A stretch of DNA of 38,133 bases, from contig DAMBWF010000022.1 in assembly GCA_032052615.1 (NCBI GenBank), positions 1 to 38,133 of the forward strand. Reading direction: 5' to 3'. Below, piece by piece: positions 24,431-32,141 of this stretch. The stretch's first letter is position 1; the number at the start of each line of letters is the position of its first letter. The notes below the pieces were generated by a model. That model saw only the letters and a list, made by a program, of their open reading frames with translations, had not been told where the DNA came from and did not search any database. A program made the position numbers and the translations under genes. Origin of the DNA: Pseudomonas_T sp032052615. Its GTDB lineage: Bacteria; Pseudomonadota; Gammaproteobacteria; Pseudomonadales; Pseudomonadaceae.

Positions 24431-25291
24431 TCATTTGCTAGCCGAGGCGTCTCGGCTCGCGGTTTCGCCGAGTGCTTGCCCGCCTTGCGCTTGCCCCTCG
24501 CTCTCGTTCGAGCGTAGCTGCGTGACCTCCTTGTTCAGCAGGTCGATGCGCCGCGCCATGCTCTCGATGAGGCTGTGAGCGATGCGGGGGTTGCTCTGCA
24601 TCAGGCTGAGGAATTGCTCCTTGGGAATCACCATGACCGTGCAGGGCTCGCTGGCGATTACCGTGGCGCTGCGCTTTTCCCGGGTGAATACGGCCATGGC
24701 GCCGAAGATTTCGTCCTTCTGCACGTCACCGACCTTCTGCCCGGCGACATAGGCCTCGGCGTGGCCCTCGATGATGATGAAGACGTGGTCCGCCTCGTCG
24801 CCTTGGTGGATCAACTCTTCTCCCGTGGCGAAGTGCTGAAAGCCCGTGGCCGGGCGGATTTCCGGTTGCTTCAGGCGGGCCAGCGCGTCGGACAGCAGGG
24901 CGGTATGGCCGACGAGGTACTGGATGAACAGTTCCTGGCGTTGCTCGCTGGCATAAATGTGGCGAAAGGCTTCGGTGCGGGAGTAGGGGATCAGCCGCAG
25001 CGGCTCGTCGCTGCTGTAGCGGCAACTGGGCAGGTCGATGCCCTGGCGCAGGCCAACCAGGTCGCCTTCCTGCAAGTAGAACAGGGGGCGCTCGTCGACC
25101 ACCGCATGCAGTAGGCCGTCATCGATGATGTAAAGGCGGTTGCCCGGCAGCACCCGGGCCAAGTCATCGACGCGCTCCAGGCTCACCGGTTCGCCGCAGG
25201 GTTCGAGGCCATCGAGCAATTGCGCGGGGATGCTTTGCAGTCGATTGATCAGCTGATCGGCGTAGGCCGGTTGCTCCCCGAGTAGGTACAT
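24431..25291 (-). CDS. Cyclic-nucleotide-binding-domain protein (CbpA-like)
   Basis: A 286-residue protein. The C-terminal cNMP-binding domain spans about residues 150-260 (FATGEELIHQGDEADHVFIIIEGHAEAYV, then FGAMAVFTREKRSATVIA). The N-terminal half has no domain I can name, and no DNA-binding helix-turn-helix follows the domain, so it is not a CRP-type regulator. The tail is low-complexity and polar. In the phosphate-binding cassette the usual Glu after FG is Ala, while the Arg in KRSATV is kept. From memory its P. aeruginosa neighbour at this place is CbpA, a Vfr-controlled cAMP-binding protein. The ATG at 25291 has AAGGAAA upstream. Confidence 0.75.
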   Translation of the reverse strand: MYLLGEQPAYADQLINRLQSIPAQLLDGLEPCGEPVSLERVDDLARVLPGNRLYIIDDGLLHAVVDERPLFYLQEGDLVGLRQGIDLPSCRYSSDEPLRLIPYSRTEAFRHIYASEQRQELFIQYLVGHTALLSDALARLKQPEIRPATGFQHFATGEELIHQGDEADHVFIIIEGHAEAYVAGQKVGDVQKDEIFGAMAVFTREKRSATVIASEPCTVMVIPKEQFLSLMQSNPRIAHSLIESMARRIDLLNKEVTQLRSNESEGQAQGGQALGETASRDASASK

Positions 25292-25344
25292 GAGTGGATT
25301 TCCTTGAGCTGGCTGGTCTGACGAAACGCACGAACGTCCCTGAA

Positions 25345-25373
25345 ACAATAGGTCGAGCGCGGCTCGCCGTAAA
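25345..25373 (-). promoter_or_regulatory. Candidate promoter of the cNMP-binding protein gene
   Basis: On the minus strand TTTACG (25368-25373) and TATTGT (25345-25350) are separated by 17 bases. I saw no clear Vfr/CRP half-site pair next to it. Confidence 0.4.
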
Positions 25374-25396
25374 TCATCGAATGCTCGGGTTGTGAG

Positions 25397-25669
25397 CTAA
25401 CTCTTGTTGCGAAGCGAAATATCGTCCACCTGGCCGTTCAATTCGGCCTTGCGGGACGCGCTGAGTTCGTTCCAGTGGATGTCCTGCAAGGCGCCGTCGA
25501 TGGCGTAGAGCAGCACCTTGGAAGCCCGGAAGCCTCGCTCCCGCACGGCCCGGTAGGCGGCCACCGCGCCCAGGCGGCGCAGGTCGGCGCCGGTATGGAT
25601 GCCTACCGCATGCAGCCACTGCGCGGAGGTTTTGCCCAGGTTCTTGAGCAATTGCAGTTCGTCGTTCAT
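25397..25669 (-). CDS. TfoX C-terminal-domain protein
   Basis: A 90-residue protein that consists of only the C-terminal domain of TfoX/Sxy. It begins with LLKNLGKTSAQWLHAVGIHTGADLRRLGAVAAYRAVRE, the helix-hairpin-helix-like segment of that domain (about residues 7-44), followed by KVLLYAIDGALQDIHWNEL. Full TfoX/Sxy regulates competence genes. Stand-alone C-terminal domains are common in Pseudomonas, with unknown function. GGAGG precedes the ATG. It lies between the cNMP-binding protein and the pentapeptide-repeat gene on the same strand. Confidence 0.82.
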   Translation of the reverse strand: MNDELQLLKNLGKTSAQWLHAVGIHTGADLRRLGAVAAYRAVRERGFRASKVLLYAIDGALQDIHWNELSASRKAELNGQVDDISLRNKS

Positions 25670-25727
25670 CGAGCCTCCTTGCGTGCGCCGGGAGCGTATC
25701 GGGATGGACGCGCCGAACGCTCCCCGA

Positions 25728-26075
25728 TCATGACTGGCGCCGGTAACGCAGGCGGGTACCGAAGTTCACCGACATGAGGATTTCGTCGGCGCTCAGCTCA
25801 GGAGGGAAGTAGGCACCTGAAATTTGCGCGTGGGCGATGCTGGCGCCCTCGAGGCCGGTGTGGCGAAGGTCCAGGCCCCGGAGGTCCGCGCCTCGGAAGT
25901 AGGCGCCGCTGAAATCGATGCCGGCGGGCTCCAGGCCGCGCAGGTCGAGGCCGCGGAAATCGCCCTCGCGAAGATCGATTGGAGTGTCTGGAGGCCTGCG
26001 TTCGTTGAAGGCGCGGACATTCTCGCTGCGCAGGAGGAGGTAGAGCGGGTTGTCGAGCTGGTGCGGTTGGGTCAT
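25728..26075 (-). CDS. Small pentapeptide-repeat protein
   Basis: About 115 residues. The middle (about residues 30-90) is a run of pentapeptide repeats with Leu/Phe/Ile every fifth position: DLREG, DFRGL, DLRGL, DFSGA, YFRGA, DLRGL, DLRHT, and so on. These should form a short right-handed quadrilateral beta-helix. Seven to eleven repeats is short next to the DNA-gyrase-protecting Qnr proteins, which have about 40. The C-terminus (SADEILMSVNFGTRLRYRRQS) is outside the repeat. I chose the ATG at 26075; an in-frame ATG at 26084 is equally possible. Function unknown. Confidence 0.75.
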   Translation of the reverse strand: MTQPHQLDNPLYLLLRSENVRAFNERRPPDTPIDLREGDFRGLDLRGLEPAGIDFSGAYFRGADLRGLDLRHTGLEGASIAHAQISGAYFPPELSADEILMSVNFGTRLRYRRQS

Positions 26076-26087
26076 GGCGCGCATCCG

Positions 26088-26107
26088 GCGGTTTTTACCG
26101 CAGTATA
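26088..26107 (-). promoter_or_regulatory. -10 box and leader hairpin of the pentapeptide gene
   Basis: On the minus strand TATACT (26102-26107) is a good -10. It is followed at once by GCGGT-AAAA-ACCGC (26088-26101), a perfect 5-bp hairpin just before the start codons. No clear -35 box was found. Confidence 0.35.
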
Positions 26108-26173
26108 GAAGCCGCGCCAGCGTCTGCCCGGTCGACGCGCGAAGCGAAGCGGCGTTCGCTCGCGCGAGGCGCC

Positions 26174-27736
26174 TCAGAGGCCCGGAAGGGTATGGCGGAT
26201 GCGCTCCACGAGGGCATCCAGGCTGCTTGCCTGGTGGGTATCGATGCGGGTGCTGTGGGCCTGCTCGTATTCATCCAGGGCTTCGCGGCTGGCCTGTTGC
26301 GTCTTGATCACCTCCAGGGTGGCGTCGGAGGGGTCGAGACCCGCCGTCTGCCGCTGCTCCAGCCAGCCGGCGATCACGGCCTCGGGGGCCTGGCAATCGA
26401 GGATCAGGAAGGGCGCTCCGGTCGACTCCGCGATCTTGCGTGCCGCGCGCCGCTGGGCATGGCGCAGGTAGGTGGCATCGATCACCACCGGGAATCCGGC
26501 GCGCAACGCTAGGCCAGCCAGCTCGTGCAGTCGCTCGTAGGTGGCCTCGCTGGAGCGCCGGTCATAGATGCCGGCCTCCAGTTGCCCTTTATCGGTGTCG
26601 GCCTGTTCGCCGAACAGGCGCTTGCGCTCCACGTCCGATCGCAGTCGAATCGCGCCGAGGGCCTCCACCAGGCGCAGCGCCACGTGACTTTTGCCGACCG
26701 ACGATACCCCGTGGGTGATGGCCAGGAAATGGGACGGAATCGCGCTGTAGCTTTCCGCTAGCCCGGCGTAGCCGCGGTACTGGCGCAGGATCACCGCGCG
26801 AGTGACCGGGTCGGTTTCCTGGCCCAGGCGGAACAGGCTTACCTTGGCCCGCACCAAGGCGCGATGGGCCTTGTATAGGTTGAGCAGTTCCAGGGCCGCA
26901 TAGTCACCGGTATGTTCCAGCCAGGCGTTGAGGAAGCGGCGCGCCAGTGGCTTGAGGTTGCGGTCCTCCAGGTCCATGACCAGGAAGGCGGCGTCCAGGG
27001 CGATGTCGATGAAGCGGAACGGTTCATTGAATTCGATGCAGTCGAACAACACCACTTCACCATCGATCAGAGTGGCATTGCCCAGGTGGATGTCCCCGTG
27101 GCATTCGCGAATGCGGCCCTCTTGGGCGCGGCGGGCGAGCAGCGGGCGCAGGCGCAGAAAGCTGCTCTCGGCCCAGGCTTCCAGCGCGTCCAGTTGGGTC
27201 AGGTCGGCCTTTTCCGACAGCAGGGGGCGGATCTGCTCGAAGTTCTGCCGCAGCGGCGCGACGATCGCCTCCGGGGTGCATAGCGCATGGTTCGTCGCGA
27301 CTTGCGGGGTGGCGCGGTGGAAGGTGGCGATCCGCTGGGCCAGGGCATCGATGTGGGCCGGGGTCAATTCGCCGCGCGCCTGGACCTCGGCGAGCAACTG
27401 GCTCTGGGAGAACTGCCGCATCTTCAAGGCGTAGTCCAGGATCGGCCCCTCGCCCGCCAGGCTCGGCGCCGTTTCGCTGCCGGTGATCGGGACCACTTCC
27501 AGGTACAGGCCTTCGGTCAGCCGTTGGTTGAGCCGCAACTCTTCCTCGCAGAAGTGGCGGCGGTCCTCCAGACGGGTGAAATCGAGGAAGCCGAAGTCCA
27601 CTGGCTTCTTGATCTTATAGGCATAGGGGCCCGTGAGCAGCACCCAGGAAATATGGGTTTCGATGACCTGGAACTGCTCCACCGGATGGGGATAAAGGGC
27701 GGGGTTCTGCAGGGCGGCGATCAGTGCTTGGCTCAC
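26174..27736 (-). CDS. Aminoglycoside-phosphotransferase-like / P-loop kinase fusion protein
   Basis: A 520-residue two-domain protein. Residues 1 to about 330 resemble the APH kinase superfamily: KIKKPVDFGFLDFT near the nucleotide site, the Brenner motif CHGDIHLGNATLIDG (about 229), and the metal site VLFDCIEFNEPFRFIDIALDAAFLVMDL (about 245). Residues from about 345 hold a P-loop kinase with Walker A GVSSVGKS and FPVVIDATYLRHAQRRAARKIAE further on. The family is widespread in proteobacteria and its substrate is unknown; the name does not imply antibiotic resistance. The start is a GTG at 27736 with AAGGAACG upstream. It diverges from mrcB across 109 bases. Confidence 0.85.
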   Translation of the reverse strand: MSQALIAALQNPALYPHPVEQFQVIETHISWVLLTGPYAYKIKKPVDFGFLDFTRLEDRRHFCEEELRLNQRLTEGLYLEVVPITGSETAPSLAGEGPILDYALKMRQFSQSQLLAEVQARGELTPAHIDALAQRIATFHRATPQVATNHALCTPEAIVAPLRQNFEQIRPLLSEKADLTQLDALEAWAESSFLRLRPLLARRAQEGRIRECHGDIHLGNATLIDGEVVLFDCIEFNEPFRFIDIALDAAFLVMDLEDRNLKPLARRFLNAWLEHTGDYAALELLNLYKAHRALVRAKVSLFRLGQETDPVTRAVILRQYRGYAGLAESYSAIPSHFLAITHGVSSVGKSHVALRLVEALGAIRLRSDVERKRLFGEQADTDKGQLEAGIYDRRSSEATYERLHELAGLALRAGFPVVIDATYLRHAQRRAARKIAESTGAPFLILDCQAPEAVIAGWLEQRQTAGLDPSDATLEVIKTQQASREALDEYEQAHSTRIDTHQASSLDALVERIRHTLPGL

Positions 27737-27769
27737 GGTCGTTCCTTGGTCTGGGCTGGCTGAGGCGGC

Positions 27770-27797
27770 ATTATGGCCATTGAGCGCGGCGCTGCAA
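27770..27797 (-). promoter_or_regulatory. Candidate promoter of the phosphotransferase/kinase gene
   Basis: On the minus strand TTGCAG (27792-27797) and CATAAT (27770-27775) are separated by 16 bases, within the divergent region shared with mrcB. Confidence 0.45.
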
Positions 27798-27808
27798 ACC
27801 TGGCTGCC

Positions 27809-27838
27809 TTCTGCCGAGCCGGGGCTAGTGCGTATAAT
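27809..27838 (+). promoter_or_regulatory. Candidate mrcB promoter very close to the start codon
   Basis: A perfect TATAAT (27833-27838) lies only 7 bases before the mrcB ATG, with a poor -35 (TTCTGC, 27809-27814, 18-base spacer) and TG just upstream of the -10. If used, the mRNA would be almost leaderless. Confidence 0.45.
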
Positions 27839-27845
27839 CGCCGCC

Positions 27846-30164
27846 ATGACTCGTTCCCGATCCGCACGCTCCTCCTCCAAACGTTCCGCCTCCCGTCTTC
27901 GTCCCTGGCTCGGCTGGGCGCTCAAGCTCGGCCTGGTCGGGCTGGTGCTGTTGGCCGGCTTCGCGATCTACCTGGATGCCCAGGTTCAGGAGAAATTCTC
28001 CGGTCGCCGCTGGACCATCCCGGCGAAGGTCTATGCCCGGCCGCTGGAGTTGTTCACCGGCCTGAAGCTGACCAAGGACGATTTCCTCACCGAACTGGAC
28101 GCGCTGGGCTACCGGCGCGAGCCGTCGGTCAGCGGGCCGGGCGCGGTCTCGGTGTCTGGCAACGCGGTGGAGCTCTACACCCGTGGTTTCCAATTCTACG
28201 AGGGCGCGGAGCCCGCGCAGCCGGTACGGGTGCGCTTCTCCGGCAGCTACGTCGCCGGCCTCAGCAAACGCGACGGCTCCGATCTGGCGGTGGCGCGTCT
28301 GGAGCCGCTGCTCATCGGCGGGCTGTACCCGGCCCACCACGAAGACCGCATCCTGATCAAACTGGACCAGGCCCCGCCGTACCTGCTGGATACCCTGGTG
28401 GCGGTGGAGGACCGGGAGTTCTATCGTCACCACGGCGTGTCGCCCAAGTCCATCGCCCGGGCTGTCTGGATCAACGCCACCGCCGGGCAACTGCGGCAGG
28501 GCGGCAGTACCTTGACCCAGCAATTGGTGAAGAACTTCTTCCTCACCAACGAGCGCAGCCTCGTCCGCAAGGTCACCGAGGCGATGATGGCGGTGCTCTT
28601 GGAGCTGCACTACGACAAGCCGGAGATTCTCGAGGCTTACCTCAATGAGGTGTTCCTCGGCCAGGACGGCCAGCGCGCCGTGCACGGCTTCGGCCTGGCC
28701 AGCCAGTACTTCTTCAGCCAGCCGCTGTCGGAGCTGAAGTTGCATCAGGTCGCGCTGCTGGTGGGCATGGTCAAGGGGCCCACCTATTACAACCCCCGGC
28801 GCTATCCGGAACGGGCCTTGGAGCGCCGCAACCTGGTGCTCGATGTCTTGGTGGAGCAGGGCGTGGTGAGCGCGGAGGAAGCGGCGGCGGCCAAGCAGAA
28901 GCCCTTGGGCGTGACCCAGCGCGGTAGCTTGGCCGACAGTTCCTTCCCGGGGTTCCTCGACCTGGTGAAGCGCCAGCTGCGCCAGGATTACCGCGACGAG
29001 GATCTCACCGAAGAGGGGCTGCGAATCTTCACCAGCTTCGATCCGATCCTGCAACTGAAGTCCGAGAGCGCGCTGAGCGAGACCCTCAAACGCCTCGGCG
29101 GACGCAAGGGCATCGAGGACGTCGAGGCCGCCATGGTGGTGAGCAACCCCGAGACCGGCGAGGTCCAGGCTCTGATCGGTAGCCGCCAGCCGCGCTTCGC
29201 CGGCTTCAATCGCGCGCTGGACGCGGTGCGGCCGATCGGCTCGCTGATCAAGCCAGCGGTGTACCTCACCGCCCTGGAACGGCCCAGCCAGTACACCCTG
29301 ACCAGTTGGGTGGCCGACGAGCCGTTCTCGGTCAAGGGCCAGGACGGACAGATCTGGAAGCCGCAGAACTTCGACCGCAAGGCCCATGGCACCCTCTTTC
29401 TCTACCAGGGCCTGGCCAATTCCTACAACCTGTCCACCGCCAAGCTCGGCCTGGAACTCGGTGTGCCCAACGTGCTGAAGACCGTCGAGCGCCTGGGCGT
29501 TTCCCAGGACTGGCCACCATTCCCGTCGATGCTGCTGGGGGCTGGCTCCCTCAGCCCGATGAACGTGGCGACCATGTACCAGACCCTGGCCAGCGGCGGC
29601 TTCAACACGCCGCTACGGGCCATTCGCAGCGTGCTGACCGCCGAGGGACAGCCGCTCAAGCGTTACCCCTTCCAGGTGGAGCAGCGCTTCGATCCGGGCG
29701 CCATCTATTTGGTGCAGAACGGCATGCAGCGGGTCATGCGCGAAGGGACGGGCCGTTCGGTCTATACCCAATTGCCTTCTAACCTGACCCTGGCCGGCAA
29801 GACCGGTACCAGCAACGACTCCCGTGACAGTTGGTTTGCCGGCTTCAGCCAAGACCTGCTGGCGGTGGTCTGGCTTGGGCGCGACGATAACGGCAAGACT
29901 CCGCTGACCGGGGCGACCGGTGCGTTGCAAGTGTGGACCGGGTTCATGCGCAAGGCCGATCCGTTGCCGCTGGACATGCCGATGCCGAACAACGTCACCC
30001 TGGCCTGGATCGACGCCGCCACCGGGCAGGGCTCGGCCGCCGGTTGCCCGAACGCCGTGCAGATGCCGTATATTCGCGGCAGCGAGCCAGCGCCTGGCCC
30101 CGCCTGTGGTGGCGATGCGCCGGCGGACTCGGTGATGGACTGGGTCCGCGGCTGGTTGAATTAG
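27846..30164 (+). CDS. mrcB: Penicillin-binding protein 1B, bifunctional
   Basis: A 772-residue class A PBP that polymerises and cross-links peptidoglycan. A basic cytoplasmic tail is followed by one membrane helix (about residues 23-43) and a UB2H-like region (about 60-140). The GT51 glycosyltransferase domain has its catalytic Glu in VAVEDREFYRHHGV (about 188), then QGGSTLTQQLVKNFFL and KITEAMMA-like KVTEAMMAVLLEL. The transpeptidase has the nucleophile serine in RPIGSLIKPAVYL (about 465), the SxN-type motif in ANSYNLS, and AGKTGTSNDSRDSW (about 649). I start at 27846 (MTRSRSARSS). The activator gene lpoP follows 15 bases later. Confidence 0.95.
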   Translation: MTRSRSARSSSKRSASRLRPWLGWALKLGLVGLVLLAGFAIYLDAQVQEKFSGRRWTIPAKVYARPLELFTGLKLTKDDFLTELDALGYRREPSVSGPGAVSVSGNAVELYTRGFQFYEGAEPAQPVRVRFSGSYVAGLSKRDGSDLAVARLEPLLIGGLYPAHHEDRILIKLDQAPPYLLDTLVAVEDREFYRHHGVSPKSIARAVWINATAGQLRQGGSTLTQQLVKNFFLTNERSLVRKVTEAMMAVLLELHYDKPEILEAYLNEVFLGQDGQRAVHGFGLASQYFFSQPLSELKLHQVALLVGMVKGPTYYNPRRYPERALERRNLVLDVLVEQGVVSAEEAAAAKQKPLGVTQRGSLADSSFPGFLDLVKRQLRQDYRDEDLTEEGLRIFTSFDPILQLKSESALSETLKRLGGRKGIEDVEAAMVVSNPETGEVQALIGSRQPRFAGFNRALDAVRPIGSLIKPAVYLTALERPSQYTLTSWVADEPFSVKGQDGQIWKPQNFDRKAHGTLFLYQGLANSYNLSTAKLGLELGVPNVLKTVERLGVSQDWPPFPSMLLGAGSLSPMNVATMYQTLASGGFNTPLRAIRSVLTAEGQPLKRYPFQVEQRFDPGAIYLVQNGMQRVMREGTGRSVYTQLPSNLTLAGKTGTSNDSRDSWFAGFSQDLLAVVWLGRDDNGKTPLTGATGALQVWTGFMRKADPLPLDMPMPNNVTLAWIDAATGQGSAAGCPNAVQMPYIRGSEPAPGPACGGDAPADSVMDWVRGWLN

Positions 30165-30179
30165 CGAGAGGGTTTTGAC

Positions 30180-30932
30180 GTGAACAAGCTGTGGCTATCT
30201 GTTCTGGCGGCATCGCTGATGCTGGCGGGCTGCGCGACTCCACAACGTGGCGCGATCCCGGTGGTGGACTCCGGCGCGCCGCTTTCCAACGAAGAGCCCC
30301 TGGCTGGTAACGGTGGCTACCGGCCAACGCCGCGCGCCGCCGCACCGGTCGCTCCGGCGCGCGGCATGCCCCAGAATGAAGATTCCGGCGTGGTGGTGAT
30401 GGTCCCGCCGAGCGCTGCCTCGGCACCCATCCAGTCGTTCCCGGCCGGTGGCAGTGCTCCGATCAGCAGCACCCCGATCGTCCCCGGGCCGGTGACGTCC
30501 GCCCCGACGCCCACGCCGGTCTACAGCCCGCCGCCCTCGGCGCCCTCCATGCCCACCGGGATACCCGGCCGCGCCGCAAGCGGTGGCGGTCTGGCGGCCG
30601 ACGAGCAACTGGATGGACCGGTTCTGGCGCTGCTCACCACCGCCCAGCAACAGCAGGGCGGCGGCGATCTGAATGGTGCTTCCTCCAGCCTGGAACGGGC
30701 CCAGCGCATCGCCCCGCGCGAGCCCCAGGTGCTGTATCGCCTGGCCGAAGTCCGGTTGGCCCAGGGCGATGCCGCCCAGGCGGAGCAACTGGCCCAGCGG
30801 GGCCTGACCTACGCCAACGGCCGCCCCGCGTTGCAGGCGAGCCTGTGGAACCTGATCGCCCAGGCTCGCGAGCGCCGTGGCGACACTGCCGGAGCAGGCC
30901 AGGCCCGGGAGCGGGCGCGGGTCAGTCTTTGA
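30180..30932 (+). CDS. lpoP: LpoP-like outer-membrane lipoprotein activator of PBP1b
   Basis: A 250-residue lipoprotein. The lipobox LAGC places the lipidated Cys at about residue 18. A long Pro/Ser/Ala-rich linker (about 20-135) could span the periplasm, and a C-terminal domain (about 145-245) carries tetratricopeptide-type helices (SLERAQRIAPREPQVLYRLAEVRLAQGDAAQAEQLAQRGLTYA). In P. aeruginosa the lipoprotein next to the PBP1b gene, LpoP, is required for PBP1b activity and has this same layout. The start is a GTG with GAGAGGG upstream. Its stop overlaps the next start by one base. Confidence 0.85.
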   Translation: MNKLWLSVLAASLMLAGCATPQRGAIPVVDSGAPLSNEEPLAGNGGYRPTPRAAAPVAPARGMPQNEDSGVVVMVPPSAASAPIQSFPAGGSAPISSTPIVPGPVTSAPTPTPVYSPPPSAPSMPTGIPGRAASGGGLAADEQLDGPVLALLTTAQQQQGGGDLNGASSSLERAQRIAPREPQVLYRLAEVRLAQGDAAQAEQLAQRGLTYANGRPALQASLWNLIAQARERRGDTAGAGQARERARVSL

Positions 30933-31261
30933 TGGATGCGCGCCTGATGGCCGTGGCCGACCAGCTCCTGCTGATCGAGCGCGCGCTGCGGGTCCAAGGT
31001 TGGTGGTCGGAGCAGGCGCCCAGCGTCGAGGCATTGGCCAGTTCCGAGCCGTTCTGTGTGGATACGCTGGCTTTCGAGGAATGGCTCCAGTGGGTTTTCC
31101 TGCCACGCATGAAGCAGGTGATCGAGACCGGCGCTGTGCTGCCGCGGGCCTCCGGTATCCGGCCGATGGCGGAGGTGGCCTACGGCGACCGCCTGCCCCA
31201 GGCTTTAGAACTGCTGGTCGCGCTGGATCGCTTCGATCGCCTGATCGGTGGCGCGGCCTAG
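30932..31261 (+). CDS. YqcC-family protein
   Basis: A 109-residue protein of the YqcC family (DUF446). It is mainly helical, with conserved WW in RVQGWWSEQAPS (about residues 22-33), FCVDTLAFEEWLQWVFLPRMKQVIE (about 41-65), and a C-terminal helix. In E. coli yqcC lies beside the pseudouridine synthase gene truC, but no such gene is here, and the function is unknown. The start shares one base with the lpoP stop (TGATG), making mrcB-lpoP-yqcC a probable operon. It converges with the DUF4124 gene. Confidence 0.82.
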   Translation: MDARLMAVADQLLLIERALRVQGWWSEQAPSVEALASSEPFCVDTLAFEEWLQWVFLPRMKQVIETGAVLPRASGIRPMAEVAYGDRLPQALELLVALDRFDRLIGGAA

Positions 31262-31286
31262 TCCGTGCCACCGGCCGAGTACGGGC

Positions 31287-31736
31287 TCAGAGGCAGTTCT
31301 CGTTGATGCCCTTTTGCATTTCGACTATGCGCTGCTGACGCTCTTCCTCGGTAAGCTTGCGCACTTCACCGTTCACGGCCTCGCGCACACGGGGGTTGTT
31401 CTGTAACTGGGCGAGGTTGGTGCGGGTGTTTTCGCAGTACTTTTTCCGTTCGGCTTCCTGAACGGCGACCTCTTTCTTCACCTTTTCGTCGATAGCCTTC
31501 TGCTCGGGATCGTTCTCCACGGCCTTCGGCAGGGCCGGGGAAGCCGGGGCGGCGGCCTCGTTGCTTTTCGGAGGCGGCGCCACGGTGGTGCTGATGGCTT
31601 TGGTTTCCTGGCCTTCCGGCGGCTGCGCGCCGAAATGGGTGATGCCCTGTGCATCGACCCACTTGTATACCTGGGCGGCCATGACCGTGCTGCTCAGGCC
31701 GAGCAACAGGCTGCCCGCGAGAATCATGCGACGCAT
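31287..31736 (-). CDS. DUF4124-domain exported protein
   Basis: A 149-residue protein with a signal peptide (about residues 1-20, ending VMAAQ). It is followed at once by the DUF4124 motif VYKWVDAQGITHFGAQPPEG (about 23-42), then a Lys/Glu-rich, probably helical region (about 75-140) with two cysteines (KKYCENTRTN and NENCL). It should be periplasmic. DUF4124 proteins are abundant in Pseudomonas and their role is unknown. AAGGAAA lies before the ATG, and a TATAGT -10 candidate at 31773-31778 lies about 36 bases upstream. Confidence 0.82.
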   Translation of the reverse strand: MRRMILAGSLLLGLSSTVMAAQVYKWVDAQGITHFGAQPPEGQETKAISTTVAPPPKSNEAAAPASPALPKAVENDPEQKAIDEKVKKEVAVQEAERKKYCENTRTNLAQLQNNPRVREAVNGEVRKLTEEERQQRIVEMQKGINENCL

Positions 31737-31845
31737 GCTGTTTCCTTATGAGTTGCGGCGGAACCAGCCGTTACTATAACCAAAAGCGGTGCGTGCCACG
31801 TGGCGCCGCGTCACAGCCCGGGCAGCCGAGAATCGGCGCGACGGC

Positions 31846-31874
31846 TTGACTTGCCGTTGTCTATTCCGAACAAT
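31846..31874 (+). promoter_or_regulatory. Candidate promoter of ilvIHC
   Basis: TTGACT (31846-31851) and AACAAT (31869-31874) are 17 bases apart. The predicted start near 31881 gives a leader of about 260 bases before ilvI. Confidence 0.45.
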
Positions 31875-31880
31875 CCAAGA

Positions 31881-32141
31881 CTCGCTGTAGTGGGCTGGCC
31901 GCAAGCTGGCTTTTCTCAGCAGACCATGAGGTGCACACCCGCGCCGACCTGCTTTACCCGCAACGCGTTACCTCGCGCTGGGTGGGAAATCCCCGCAACA
32001 CCTTGGGGCCTTCCCAATACTTGCTCAGTCAGTAGCTGACGTAGTCGGCGACCATCCGTCGCTCATGCTCTCTGCTAAGCAGTAACCTACTTCGAATCCG
32101 TCCTCCCTGGACGGAGTCCTGGCGTTTCAGAGGTGAACCAC
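31881..32141 (+). other. Long untranslated leader of ilvI
   Basis: About 260 bases without a convincing gene. Local inverted repeats include TGGG/CCCA near 32010, GTCAG/CTGAC near 32030, and a perfect 7-bp hairpin TCCGTCC/GGACGGA (32097-32115) 26 bases before the ilvI start. One short frame (31926-32039, 37 codons) has no run of Leu, Ile or Val codons. I see no T-tract terminator, so classical attenuation is not supported. Regulation of another kind is possible. Confidence 0.5.

Noticed and set aside
26174..27736. An aminoglycoside-resistance gene
   Set aside because: Only the kinase superfamily fold is shared; the fused P-loop domain and chromosomal core setting do not suggest resistance.
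31926..32039. Short frame in the ilvI leader as an attenuation leader peptide
   Set aside because: The 37 codons contain no cluster of Leu, Ile or Val, and no terminator/antiterminator pair follows.
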